From NCBI GenBank assembly GCA_963750015.1, contig CAVVPU010000127.1, positions 31,346 to 95,345 of the forward strand: a stretch of DNA of 64,000 nucleotides. The letters are read 5' to 3'. The translations under genes and the position numbers were made by a program. The stretch's first letter is position 1. Each line of letters starts with the position of its first letter. Origin of the DNA: CAVVNC01 sp963750015. Lineage in GTDB: Bacteria; Desulfobacterota; Syntrophorhabdia; Syntrophorhabdales; WCHB1-27. Positions 53,274 to 61,384 of this stretch are shown one piece after another. The notes beneath the pieces are model-generated. The model ran no database searches. It worked only from the letters and a program-made list of their open reading frames with translations, and was not told where the DNA came from.

Positions 53274-54410
53274 ATGGAAGGCCGGCGACATGTAAGAACG
53301 GCAATAATAGGCAGCGGTCCCTCTGGCCTGTTCGCTGCCTCGGCCATGGCCGCGTTCGAAGATGCTGAGTTCGTGCTTATTTCTCATTCAAAAGCAACTT
53401 TGGGTGGATATGCCCTCTGGGGGGACATGAAAATAGGCCTACCACCCGCAGGCGATTCAACTGCGCGGTGGTTATCAAAGGGCGTTTATGCGACGTTGCT
53501 CTCAGACTTCACGAATAGATTCCACGCCTATCTTAAGCCTGCTGCAGAGTTCCTTGTGCTTCCAGAGGCCTTTCATCTCGGCAAAGACCTGACCCAAAAA
53601 TACTACGAATCATACGTCCTGAACAGAACGGATGGCCAAACACTGATAAATACTCTTGCGAGTGAAATGAGCAATAGTCTGGTTTATGACGAATTAGTTG
53701 ACATTACTTTCAGCAGGGAAGAATACTTGATTACATTGAAGAGTGGGAATAGCATTTGCTGCCAAAGTATGCTTATTGCTTCGGGCAGAGACGCACGAAT
53801 AATGGAACTGCTCAGTAACCTTGGGCAAAAGTTTGTGCCAGAAACACATCCTCTTATTGGTTGTAGGGCAACGTTCAGCCCAGAAACTATCGAGAATAAA
53901 ATTAATCAGCTCGACTTGAGAATCAAGGACACAAGCGCGTGCCAAACGTATTGTTTCAATTATAGAGGAACCTTGCACCGGTATGTCTGGTCTGAATTGA
54001 CAATTTTTTGCGGGACTCTAAATCCATCTGGTAAAATGGGTAACACCTTCATCGGCATCGAGTCTTTGCCCATGGCTGATCTTCTTGCTTATTGCAAGAA
54101 CCAAAGGCAAGTCACGCTTCACGATTTGGGGCCTGGGACTTACTATAACCGCCAAACCATGATAATGATTATTAACTTCGTAAAGGTTTTGCAGAATCAA
54201 TTAGGGTTCCAGTTCCATGAATTCTACTTCCCGGCGCTTGAACGATTTTGGCCGCGGCCTGTCATTAGGGAAGGGTCATTGAAATCACTTGACCTTCCGA
54301 ATGTTTTTTTTGTCGGGGAGGTATCTGGCATTTCTTTCGGAGTTCTCCAGTGTTACGCAACTGCCTCGTACGCTGTCCGCGAGATGCGGGATAAGGAGCA
54401 TGCCTTTTGA
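53274..54410 (+). CDS. FAD-dependent oxidoreductase (uncharacterised, COG2509-like)
   Basis: A 378-residue flavoprotein. The dinucleotide-binding loop GSGPSG is at 13-18. The segment GGYALWGDMKIGLPPAGD (about 42-60) resembles the GD-K-L-PP motif of uncharacterised FAD dehydrogenases. The C-terminal FAD contact is LPNVFFVGEVSGISFGVLQCYATASYA (split as LPNVFFVGEVSG, then GVLQCYATASYA). No NAD motif is obvious. Its stop overlaps the ATG of the HD gene by one base. Inside an operon with DNA methyltransferase and nucleotide-fold proteins, it might oxidise a base or a thiol, or act as a redox sensor; the role is inference. Confidence 0.75.
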   Translation: MEGRRHVRTAIIGSGPSGLFAASAMAAFEDAEFVLISHSKATLGGYALWGDMKIGLPPAGDSTARWLSKGVYATLLSDFTNRFHAYLKPAAEFLVLPEAFHLGKDLTQKYYESYVLNRTDGQTLINTLASEMSNSLVYDELVDITFSREEYLITLKSGNSICCQSMLIASGRDARIMELLSNLGQKFVPETHPLIGCRATFSPETIENKINQLDLRIKDTSACQTYCFNYRGTLHRYVWSELTIFCGTLNPSGKMGNTFIGIESLPMADLLAYCKNQRQVTLHDLGPGTYYNRQTMIMIINFVKVLQNQLGFQFHEFYFPALERFWPRPVIREGSLKSLDLPNVFFVGEVSGISFGVLQCYATASYAVREMRDKEHAF

Positions 54411-55609
54411 TGGCATTCGTTGATTGTCTTTACGGACAAATCGATCTTGATCTTCCAAAGGAAATTTTGTGTTGTACGGAAGTACAACGACTTCGAGCAA
54501 TTCGTCTGTGTAACATTAACTCGCCATATATAACTGGCGGAGAGTCATTGAATAGATTCGAACACGCCGTCGGCACAGCCTTCTTGGCTCAAAGCATTGT
54601 GAAGCTACATGGGCTGCGAGGAGAAGAAGCGAAGGCATTTGTAATAGCAGCGCTTCTTCACGATGCTGTTACCGCCCCCTTCGGGCATTCTCTTGAGTAC
54701 CTATTCGAGACTCTAAAGAACAAAGAGTATGAACATGCGAATATGTTTAAGATGTTTTTTACAGGAAGAACCGTCCCGTTTTCCAGAAATATATATTTTG
54801 GCGGAAAAATAGCATTAAGCCGTGTGGTGAAACCGGATATGCTGAAATGCATAATAAGCATTCTTGACGGTACCCATGAAACAAGCGTACTATTGAACCA
54901 CGACATTGATATTGACAATATAGATAATGTCTTCCGCTTTGCCTACCACATCGGGATTGACTTTGATAGAAGCGTGCCTCTGCGGCTTTCCATGATGCTC
55001 AGGTATAAGGAAGGTGTCTTAGTTATTAATGACGATTCTCTTCCGATGTTCAGAGAATGGTTTCGTGTAAGGGAAAGCCTATATGTTCGGTTGCTTGAGG
55101 ACCCGGGTGACTTTGCGGCGAAGGCGCTATTGGAAAGGTGTTTCATTGAGGCTGTAACGTCCTCAACGATAAGTGAGACCGATTGGGTGATGACCGATGA
55201 CCAGATAGTAAATGAAATCTTTAAGAGAGGCAATCAAGTAGCTAGAAAATGCATACAACGCCTGATGCTTATGGACTTTCCAGCACATAGCTTTATTGCC
55301 TTTAGTTGCGAACACAAGAAAATAAGTGGCGTTTTGTCAAGAAGGAAGATCGATTTGATAAACCTGGCTTTTAAGCAAAATGTTTTATTGCATTTTATAA
55401 AGGACGTCAACAAGACAAGAAGAGTGATCATTGGCAAAGGCAGCGACCGCGCTGATGAGAAAGTTAGGATAGGAACAGGCCACGACCGATATCTTATTGG
55501 CTTCTTTTCTGACAGTATGACAAATATTGAAAATCTAAGGCTGGCTATAGAAGAAGAGCTGGATGTAAGATTGTTTGATTTAAACGAGGATCATGGGCAG
55601 CCCAAATAG
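54410..55609 (+). CDS. HD-domain phosphohydrolase (dGTPase/SAMHD1-like)
   Basis: A 399-residue HD protein. The N-terminal pattern is NRFEHAVGTAFLA (His 52), then ALLHDAVTAPFGHSLEY with His 84, Asp 85 and His 93, which follows the dGTPase/SAMHD1 signature. DIDNIDNVFRFAYHIG supplies a possible fourth metal ligand. The usual His in HDIGH is replaced (HDAVT), so activity is likely but not certain. The family hydrolyses deoxynucleoside triphosphates; phage-induced dNTP depletion is a known defence strategy. ATG 54410 shares a base with the preceding stop, and the end overlaps the methyltransferase gene by 17 bp. Confidence 0.82.
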   Translation: MAFVDCLYGQIDLDLPKEILCCTEVQRLRAIRLCNINSPYITGGESLNRFEHAVGTAFLAQSIVKLHGLRGEEAKAFVIAALLHDAVTAPFGHSLEYLFETLKNKEYEHANMFKMFFTGRTVPFSRNIYFGGKIALSRVVKPDMLKCIISILDGTHETSVLLNHDIDIDNIDNVFRFAYHIGIDFDRSVPLRLSMMLRYKEGVLVINDDSLPMFREWFRVRESLYVRLLEDPGDFAAKALLERCFIEAVTSSTISETDWVMTDDQIVNEIFKRGNQVARKCIQRLMLMDFPAHSFIAFSCEHKKISGVLSRRKIDLINLAFKQNVLLHFIKDVNKTRRVIIGKGSDRADEKVRIGTGHDRYLIGFFSDSMTNIENLRLAIEEELDVRLFDLNEDHGQPK

Positions 55610-56795
55610 GTTACTCTCTCACACTTTAAGAAAATTGTTAGAAAGCATCGACTGGGACTGTGCTGACCAATACCACCAGCGGTCTTCTCTCAATATTGTG
55701 CACTGGCATCCTGCCTCGTTCATAACAGCAATACCGGGCAACGTTATCGATATTTTTTCTTCGGAAGGTGACGTGGTGTGGGATCCCTTCTGTGGCTCTG
55801 GGACAGCCGCTGTCGAGGCTGTCAGGAAGGGGAGGTGCTTCTACGGTTCGGATATTAGTGAGGTAGCAATTCTCATCTCCCAGGCAAAAGCGAACATCGT
55901 CATGCACCGGCCTTATTTCGGACAGACCTTGAGTAATCTTCGGGGTCAGCTACAAGGGGTCGACCTCGAAGCAGAGCACAAAGAAGAGGCAGAAGAATAC
56001 TACCAAAGAGGTCTAAGCTGCTGTTCTTTCCAAGACCTACAACCGTGGTATAACGATAAAGTATTGAGGACACTCGTTTCATTGTGGGGCTTTCTACAGA
56101 GGTATAGGAATGACGGTATTATTATGCCAATCTTGTTTGCTGTTTTCCTTAACATAGCAAAAATAGCCTGCGCACAACAGAAGACGTGGGGACATGTTGC
56201 GGATAACATGAAGCCTAATCTTCAACAACTGGAAGAGAGGAAAATTGATGTTGTTGCAAGTTATTTGTCCCGACTAAAACAGATATGGGGGCGCTCTGAG
56301 AAGGTGCTCGTTGTTTCGAGCACCGGCTCTTGTGTGTTGAATTGCGTGGACGCGAGAAAGTACAAACCTGAAAGAGAGGTAGATCTGGTCGTTACGTCAC
56401 CTCCTTATCCTTGCATGGCCGACTATGTTACATCTCAGCGCCTGGCCTACTATTGGTTGGGGTTCGACGTGAGCCATATCAACTTGTCAAAAAAAAGTGA
56501 GATAGGGGCTCGGTACTTAAGACATAATAGCACCAGGAATGATTCTTATCTGGAAAACATGATCCTGGCCTTCGACAATATCATTTCTAATGTCAAGAAA
56601 GGGGGTATTTTAGCGATCATGCTACCCGACTATAGTTACGAGGACCTCCGGAGGAAAACGATGTCCCTGCTTTATGGTCACTTGCATAGTAGGTTAGATC
56701 TGCTTCATATAATTAACAGGAACGTAGATGAAATGAATCGATGGGCGCCATTTCGGAAATTGAAAAACGAAAATCTCAGTATTTGGAGTAAATGA
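55593..56795 (+). CDS. DNA amino-methyltransferase (N4-cytosine/N6-adenine type)
   Basis: A 400-residue methyltransferase. The SAM-binding motif I is DPFCGSGTAAVEA (64-76) and the catalytic motif IV is TSPPYP (268-273). About 200 residues lie between them, so the target-recognition region is probably inserted there, as in the alpha-type order; SPPY is most common in N4-cytosine enzymes. No restriction endonuclease gene is adjacent. It could mark self DNA for a system that otherwise attacks foreign DNA or nucleotides. GAGG lies shortly before ATG 55593; both ends overlap neighbours, consistent with a single transcript. Confidence 0.83.
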   Translation: MGSPNRLLSHTLRKLLESIDWDCADQYHQRSSLNIVHWHPASFITAIPGNVIDIFSSEGDVVWDPFCGSGTAAVEAVRKGRCFYGSDISEVAILISQAKANIVMHRPYFGQTLSNLRGQLQGVDLEAEHKEEAEEYYQRGLSCCSFQDLQPWYNDKVLRTLVSLWGFLQRYRNDGIIMPILFAVFLNIAKIACAQQKTWGHVADNMKPNLQQLEERKIDVVASYLSRLKQIWGRSEKVLVVSSTGSCVLNCVDARKYKPEREVDLVVTSPPYPCMADYVTSQRLAYYWLGFDVSHINLSKKSEIGARYLRHNSTRNDSYLENMILAFDNIISNVKKGGILAIMLPDYSYEDLRRKTMSLLYGHLHSRLDLLHIINRNVDEMNRWAPFRKLKNENLSIWSK

Positions 56796-57931
56796 TGGCA
56801 ATAACCGTTGATGTTGCAATAGCCAAAGATTTGCAAGAGTCAATTGGGGACTATAAATTTTCCTGCGTAGACCACCCAGCATACTTAAATTCCAACGACG
56901 AGTGGACAAGGGGGGAATATTGCCTCTTAGTGCTGGATAGTAGGCAATATGAACTGTATACCGAGCCAAGGTATAGATGTGAAAATGAATTTGACGCCGT
57001 AGGCTACTACGATGTCCGGGTGAATACTCCAGAGGATATAGATGCTGTTTGTCGTGTACTCAGAGAGCTCGCCATGCATCCCGGAGTACTCACGTATTCC
57101 CAAATATCTACGCTCATGAGGCTTAGAATTTTGGTTTACGATGGAAGCAGAGGCAGGGTGCAGGGTGCGAGTTATGATCTAGTGGTTGATCGAGAATTTA
57201 TGAGATCGGGTGTCTCAATAGAAGAAGCTGATACGATAACTATAAATCCTTTCGATCACGTTGTCGTTGGCGCAAAAGAGTCCGTCAATTTCCCGAAGAA
57301 TATCTGTGGAACCTTCGATGTTGCGGTGAATCTGTTTTGTAGGGGAGTTATTCTATCCAACGGGCCACAACTAGATCCTGGCTACTGTGGAAGGTTATTG
57401 TGCCTGCTGTTTAATACATCCTCGAAAGACTTCGCGATGACCGCATACCAAGATTTCGAGTATGCTACGGTCCAGTTTCAGACGTTATCAAACAGTACTG
57501 CCCGCGCATACACAGGGAGCCATCAGAGAAAGAGACGTATTCGGGACTATATAGCTCAATATACTGATGAAAGCATGGCCAACCGGTTAATGAGCCTGAC
57601 GGACCTTCAAAAGCAAAATCAACAGGTATCGACTGAGGTCGTTAGCTTGTCAGATAAGCTGGACAAAAGTGTTGCAAAAATGGAGTCAACGGACGCGACC
57701 TTACTAGGGCTAACTAGGGTTGGCCTTATTGTTGCTGTTGCCAGCCTCGTTGTGGTGCTTGTAACAATTGTCTTTGGTATATTGTTTAGATACGACTACG
57801 TAGACAGCGTGAAAGCTGTTTCGGAAGTCAAATCCGATATTTCGGATTCCAACAAGCGGATGGAGGATATGGCAAGAAGAATCAATGACCTTGAAGTGAG
57901 ATTTACCAACAAATCGCCCAACCGGAAGTGA
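56792..57931 (+). CDS. Membrane-anchored dCTP-deaminase/dUTPase-fold protein without catalytic residues
   Basis: A 379-residue protein. An unassigned N-terminal part (1-115) leads into a DCD-like domain (about 120-232) with QGASYDL and LDPGYCG, the typical beta-roll motifs. In E. coli Dcd the strand after PGxxG carries the catalytic Glu, but here this position is Leu 205 (RLLCLLFN), and the RSSL-type loop is also changed, so deamination is unlikely. A membrane helix (309-332) is preceded and followed by coiled-coil heptads (QVSTEVVSLSDKL; SNKRMEDMARRIND). The fold may bind dCTP or dUTP as a sensor. Start ATG overlaps the methyltransferase stop (ATGA). Confidence 0.72.
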   Translation: MMAITVDVAIAKDLQESIGDYKFSCVDHPAYLNSNDEWTRGEYCLLVLDSRQYELYTEPRYRCENEFDAVGYYDVRVNTPEDIDAVCRVLRELAMHPGVLTYSQISTLMRLRILVYDGSRGRVQGASYDLVVDREFMRSGVSIEEADTITINPFDHVVVGAKESVNFPKNICGTFDVAVNLFCRGVILSNGPQLDPGYCGRLLCLLFNTSSKDFAMTAYQDFEYATVQFQTLSNSTARAYTGSHQRKRRIRDYIAQYTDESMANRLMSLTDLQKQNQQVSTEVVSLSDKLDKSVAKMESTDATLLGLTRVGLIVAVASLVVVLVTIVFGILFRYDYVDSVKAVSEVKSDISDSNKRMEDMARRINDLEVRFTNKSPNRK

Positions 57932-57959
57932 CGAACCTATCTATACGGTCTACTGGATT

Positions 57960-58502
57960 TCAGGAAAAGCTCTTGAAGTTGCGGAGCAGGTCCTCCGGGT
58001 CTTCTTCGATAGTAATTTTCTCAAGATACTTGGCTTTCAGGAAGCCTTCCGTGACAGCGTTTTTCAAGAAAGCCCAGAGGTAGTCATAGTATCGATTTAC
58101 ATTAAGAAATCCGCAAGGTTTTGTATGGAAGCCAAAAAGCGATAGCACAAAAACATCAAGCAACTCCTCGACTGTGCCTACCCCTCCTGGCAGAGCGATA
58201 AAGGCATCAGACAATTCGTGCATCAATTCCTTCCGCTCGGCCAATGTGTTCACGACTCTCAATTCAGTCAGCCCCTCGTGCGGCGCTTCTTTATGTAGTG
58301 TGACTTTCGGCAAAACGCCAATCACCGTCCCGCCATTTGATAGCACGGCGTTAGCTATGTCTCCCATGAGCCCAGTCTTTGAGCCTCCATAAACGAGGGC
58401 TATCTCTTCCTGGCACAAGAGATAGCCCAACCGTTTAGCCACTTCTGTATACTTAACGTTTACACCGCCGCCTGATCCACAAAACACGCAGACCCGTTTC
58501 AC
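57960..58502 (-). CDS. LOG-family nucleotide phosphoribohydrolase (TIGR00730 type)
   Basis: A 180-residue Rossmann-fold protein. It shows CVFCGSGGGVN at the start, YGGSKTGLMGDIANA, and the catalytic PGGVGTVEELLDV near residue 105. LOG proteins cleave nucleoside 5'-monophosphates to free base and ribose phosphate. The GTG start at 58502 is chosen for a GGAGG site 8 bases upstream. It is convergent with the cassette above (28 bp gap), so it may be a separate gene or a further nucleotide-active component. Confidence 0.87.
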   Translation of the reverse strand: MKRVCVFCGSGGGVNVKYTEVAKRLGYLLCQEEIALVYGGSKTGLMGDIANAVLSNGGTVIGVLPKVTLHKEAPHEGLTELRVVNTLAERKELMHELSDAFIALPGGVGTVEELLDVFVLSLFGFHTKPCGFLNVNRYYDYLWAFLKNAVTEGFLKAKYLEKITIEEDPEDLLRNFKSFS

Positions 58503-58636
58503 GAGAAGAGCCTCCCACAAAAGGAGTTTACAGTCATTCAAAATCTCCGTCAAGGGACCATTTGCAATTGTGCTGGTGTGTGCATCCGATGAAGGCCGGA
58601 GCCGCGGACTATAAAGATACGGCTCCGCGTGCCACC

Positions 58637-58776
58637 GGCCGGTCGCATGAAGGGGATGCGTCATATGTGGATGGGATGGTGCGCCTCATCGACCGCAGCC
58701 GTACTCGATGTACGGCGGATGGGCATGAGGTGCGGCAGCACGCCGCAGAGGGCGTATTCCCTTCATGCGACCGGCC
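58637..58776. repeat. 140-bp imperfect palindrome (hairpin element)
   Basis: The outer 18 bp, GGCCGGTCGCATGAAGGG at 58637-58654, return as the exact complement at 58759-58776, and the centre is CCGTAC-TCGAT-GTACGG (58699-58715). The arms in between match over much of their length with transitions. The whole can fold as one long hairpin or cruciform, like a miniature transposon or a REP/BIME-type element. A smaller hairpin (CGGAGCCG/CGGCTCCG, around 58594-58627) lies just upstream. Confidence 0.8.
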
Positions 58777-58823
58777 ACACCTCGGACCCCCACTCGCTTC
58801 TTTCAAGGCAGGAACTACAGAAG

Positions 58824-58875
58824 AAAAATGGGTTCCTGGTCAAGCCAGGAATGACGAAGGGGGAGAGACCGGGCC
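58824..58875. repeat. 52-bp direct repeat with internal hairpin, copy 1
   Basis: Contains the hairpin TTCCTGG-TCAAG-CCAGGAA and continues AATGACGAAGGGGGAGAGAC, then CGGGCC. It recurs exactly 100 bp to the right with one difference. The neighbouring GGCCACACCTCGGACCC also occurs twice (58773-58789 and 58971-58987), so this gap is a repeat mosaic. Confidence 0.85.
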
Positions 58876-58923
58876 GCATCTCGTGCCAACACGTCTCACT
58901 TTCACTTGCCTTAAGAACCACAA

Positions 58924-58975
58924 AAAAATGGGTTCCTGGTCAAGCCAGGAATGACGACGGGGGAGAGACCGGGCC
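58924..58975. repeat. 52-bp direct repeat with internal hairpin, copy 2
   Basis: One mismatch to copy 1. It lies just before the end of livF, so the hairpin could also act as terminator or mRNA-stabilising structure for the liv operon. Confidence 0.85.
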
Positions 58976-59009
58976 ACACCTCGGACCCTAATTCGCACTC
59001 AGGTCCTTT

Positions 59010-59699
59010 CTATACCATGAGGTATTTCTTCTTCACTTCCTCATTCGCTTCCAGCTCCGCCACCGTCCCCTCGAAGCGTATCCTCCCGTTGTCAATGACA
59101 TAGGCCCGCTCGATGAGCCTCATGGCGGACTTGACGTTCTGCTCCGACAGGAGGATGCTGATGCCCTCATCCCTGAGCTTGAGTATCTGCACTTCCAGGT
59201 CGCGGACTATCAAGGGGGCGAGTCCTTCCGTGGGCTCATCGAGGAGCAGCAGCTCGGGGCCGGTCATGAGGGAGCGGCCGATGGTGAGCATCTGCTGCTC
59301 ACCGCCGCTCAAGTGTCCGGACCGGCGGTTCTTGATCTCCCTGAGGGCAGGGAAGAGTCCATAGACCTTCTCTTTCGTCCACGTGGTCTTCTTGCGGTAG
59401 GTGATCTCCAGGTTGTCATCCACCGAGAGATCGGCGAAGACCCGTCGGTCATCGGGCACGTAGGCGATGCCCTTTCTCACGAGCTGATAGGCACTGATGC
59501 CCGCAATCGATTTGTCGTTGAAGGTGATGGTTCCCTGTTTCGGGGGAGTGAGGCCTGCGATGCTCCTCATGGTGGTGCTCTTGCCGGCACCGTTACGGCC
59601 CAGGAGGCCGACGATCTCTCCTTTGGCAACGGAGAGGGAGACATCGAAGAGGATGTGGCTCAAGCCGTAGTAGGTGTGGATATTACTGACACTCAGCAT
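59010..59699 (-). CDS. livF: Branched-chain amino-acid ABC transporter ATP-binding protein LivF
   Basis: A 229-residue ATPase. Walker A is GRNGAGKSTT, the ABC signature is LSGGEQQML and Walker B is LLLLDEPTEGLAP. It is the last gene of the second liv operon and is intact, in contrast to the neighbouring livG, livH and livK. Its ATG (59699) overlaps the end of livG. It energises uptake through LivH and LivM as a heterodimer with LivG. Confidence 0.93.
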   Translation of the reverse strand: MLSVSNIHTYYGLSHILFDVSLSVAKGEIVGLLGRNGAGKSTTMRSIAGLTPPKQGTITFNDKSIAGISAYQLVRKGIAYVPDDRRVFADLSVDDNLEITYRKKTTWTKEKVYGLFPALREIKNRRSGHLSGGEQQMLTIGRSLMTGPELLLLDEPTEGLAPLIVRDLEVQILKLRDEGISILLSEQNVKSAMRLIERAYVIDNGRIRFEGTVAELEANEEVKKKYLMV

Positions 59700-60443
59700 A
59701 TCTCTCCCTCTTGTCCGAGGTAGGCGTCCTGGACCTCTTTGTTGCAGCGCACGTCCGAGGGGATGCCCTGGATGATGGTGGAGCCCCTCACCATGACCAT
59801 GATCCTCTGGGCGATGCCGAAGACGATCTCCATGTCGTGCTCGCAGAAGAGGATGGTGAGGCCGAACTCATCTCTGAGCTTCTTGATGAGGTCGATGCAG
59901 CGTACGGTCTCTTCCGGCGACATGCCCGCAGTCGGCTCGTCGAGGATGAGGAGCTTGGGTTTGCCTCCCAAGGCGATGGCGATTTCGAGCACCTTCTGGT
60001 CTCCGTGGGAGAGGGCCCCGCAGATACTCGTTCTTCTTGTCGGCGAGACCCACGTTCCCCACGATCTCCAGGGTCTCCTTGATGCAGGTCCGCTTTGACG
60101 GGGTGAAGAGCTTCATGGTCTTGTGCTGTTCGGCAAGGACCGCGATCTGGACGTTCTCGAAGACGGTGAGGGCAGGGAAGATATTGACCACCTGGAAGGA
60201 TCTCGTGATGCCTTTGCGGCAGGTCTTGTAGGCGGGAAGGCCCGTGATGTCCTCGTCGCAGAAGGTCACTCTGCCGCCGTCGGGCTTCAAGATGCCCGTG
60301 ATGAGGTTGAACAGGGTGGTCTTGCCTGCGCCGTTCGGTCCGATGACCGCGACGATCTCGTTGGTAGCGACCTCCAGGTTGGCCCCGTTGACCGCCCTGA
60401 AGCCTGAGAAGGTTTTTTGGAGGCCCTCAACCTTGAGCATCAT
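59693..60443 (-). CDS. livG: Branched-chain amino-acid ABC transporter ATP-binding protein LivG, frameshifted
   Basis: About 250 residues in two frames. The first part (from 60443) has Walker A GPNGAGKTTL and runs correctly to LADKKNEYL. Near 60015-60025 the frame is lost. The second part resumes as GALSHGDQKVLEIAIALGG with Walker B LLILDEPTAGMSP, and ends at 59693. One base too many or two too few between the two would restore the standard signature. The gene is otherwise complete, so this is either a sequencing indel or recent inactivation. Confidence 0.85.
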
Positions 60444-61369
60444 GCGTCACCTCTCTTGAACCGCGCGAGCGCATAGCCGAGCACCCCCTGGGGCAAGAAG
60501 ATGATGACGAGCATGAGGATGATCCCGAGCATGAGGGTCCAGTATTCGGTGTAGGCACTGACGAAGGTCCGCAGAAGGATGATGATGCAGGCACCTAAAA
60601 GCGGTCCGAAGAAGGTGTGCCATCCGCCGAGGAGCGCCATGACCGTGATCTCCATGGAGAGGGTCCAGAACATCATATCGGGGAAGACGGAGGTGTCGAC
60701 GACCACGAAGAGGACTCCCGCGATGCCGCCGAAGAAGCCGGCGAGGACGAGGCCCGTGAGCTGATGGACGCGGACATTGACCCCGATCGCCTGGCTTCTC
60801 ACCACATTGTCCCTGATGCCCTGGAGGGTGCTCCCGAAGGGGGATTTGAGGATCAGGTACATGAGGAGGAAGGCGCATGCCCCCACGATGAGGACGAAGT
60901 AGTAGGAGCCTAGGGATGTGGAGATGATATCGGGCATGTTGATGCCGTGGATGCCGTCGTCGCCTCCGGTCACGCTGTACCAGCGGTCGGTGATGGCCCA
61001 GACGAGGGAGCCCAGGGAGACCTGGAGCATGCCGAAGTAGAGCTTGGAGAGGCGCACGCAGATGATGCCCATGATGAGGCTCGCGAGGGCGGCCATGAGG
61101 GGACCGATAATGAAGGATATCCAGGGTGAGTAGTGGAACTTGGAGATCAACACTGCCGAGCCGTAGGCGCCGATCCCGTAGAAGACCGCGTGGTGGAACT
61201 GATAGATGCCCCCGTGGCCAAGCACGAGGTTCATGCTCGTGGAGAGAAGGCCTGTGGCGATGACGAGGGCGAGTATGTAGGTATAGAACCTCGGCATCCC
61301 CAGGGGAAAGAGGGCGAGGACCGCAAGGGCGAGGATGAGGGGTATCAGTGTTTTAGGACTTACTGCCAC
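60440..61369 (-). CDS. livM: Branched-chain amino-acid ABC transporter permease LivM
   Basis: A 309-residue permease, intact. The conserved NLVLGHGGIYQFHHAVFYGIGAY region (NLVLGHGG, then FYGIGAYG) and the cytoplasmic motif SPFGSTLQGIRDN (residues about 170-182) identify LivM, as does the end region FLPQGVLGYALARF. GTG 61369 lies 10 bases after an AAAGGAG site. It sits between the broken livH and livG; its stop overlaps the livG start. Confidence 0.92.
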   Translation of the reverse strand: MAVSPKTLIPLILALAVLALFPLGMPRFYTYILALVIATGLLSTSMNLVLGHGGIYQFHHAVFYGIGAYGSAVLISKFHYSPWISFIIGPLMAALASLIMGIICVRLSKLYFGMLQVSLGSLVWAITDRWYSVTGGDDGIHGINMPDIISTSLGSYYFVLIVGACAFLLMYLILKSPFGSTLQGIRDNVVRSQAIGVNVRVHQLTGLVLAGFFGGIAGVLFVVVDTSVFPDMMFWTLSMEITVMALLGGWHTFFGPLLGACIIILLRTFVSAYTEYWTLMLGIILMLVIIFLPQGVLGYALARFKRGDA

Positions 61370-61384
61370 AGGGAGCGCTCCTTT

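Noticed and set aside
55593..56795. Methyltransferase as half of an ordinary restriction-modification pair
   Set aside because: No endonuclease-like gene is adjacent; the neighbours are an HD phosphohydrolase and a DCD-fold membrane protein.
58824..58975. Direct repeats considered as a CRISPR array
   Set aside because: Only two units, 52 bp long with 48 bp between, and no cas gene nearby; better explained as dispersed repeats.
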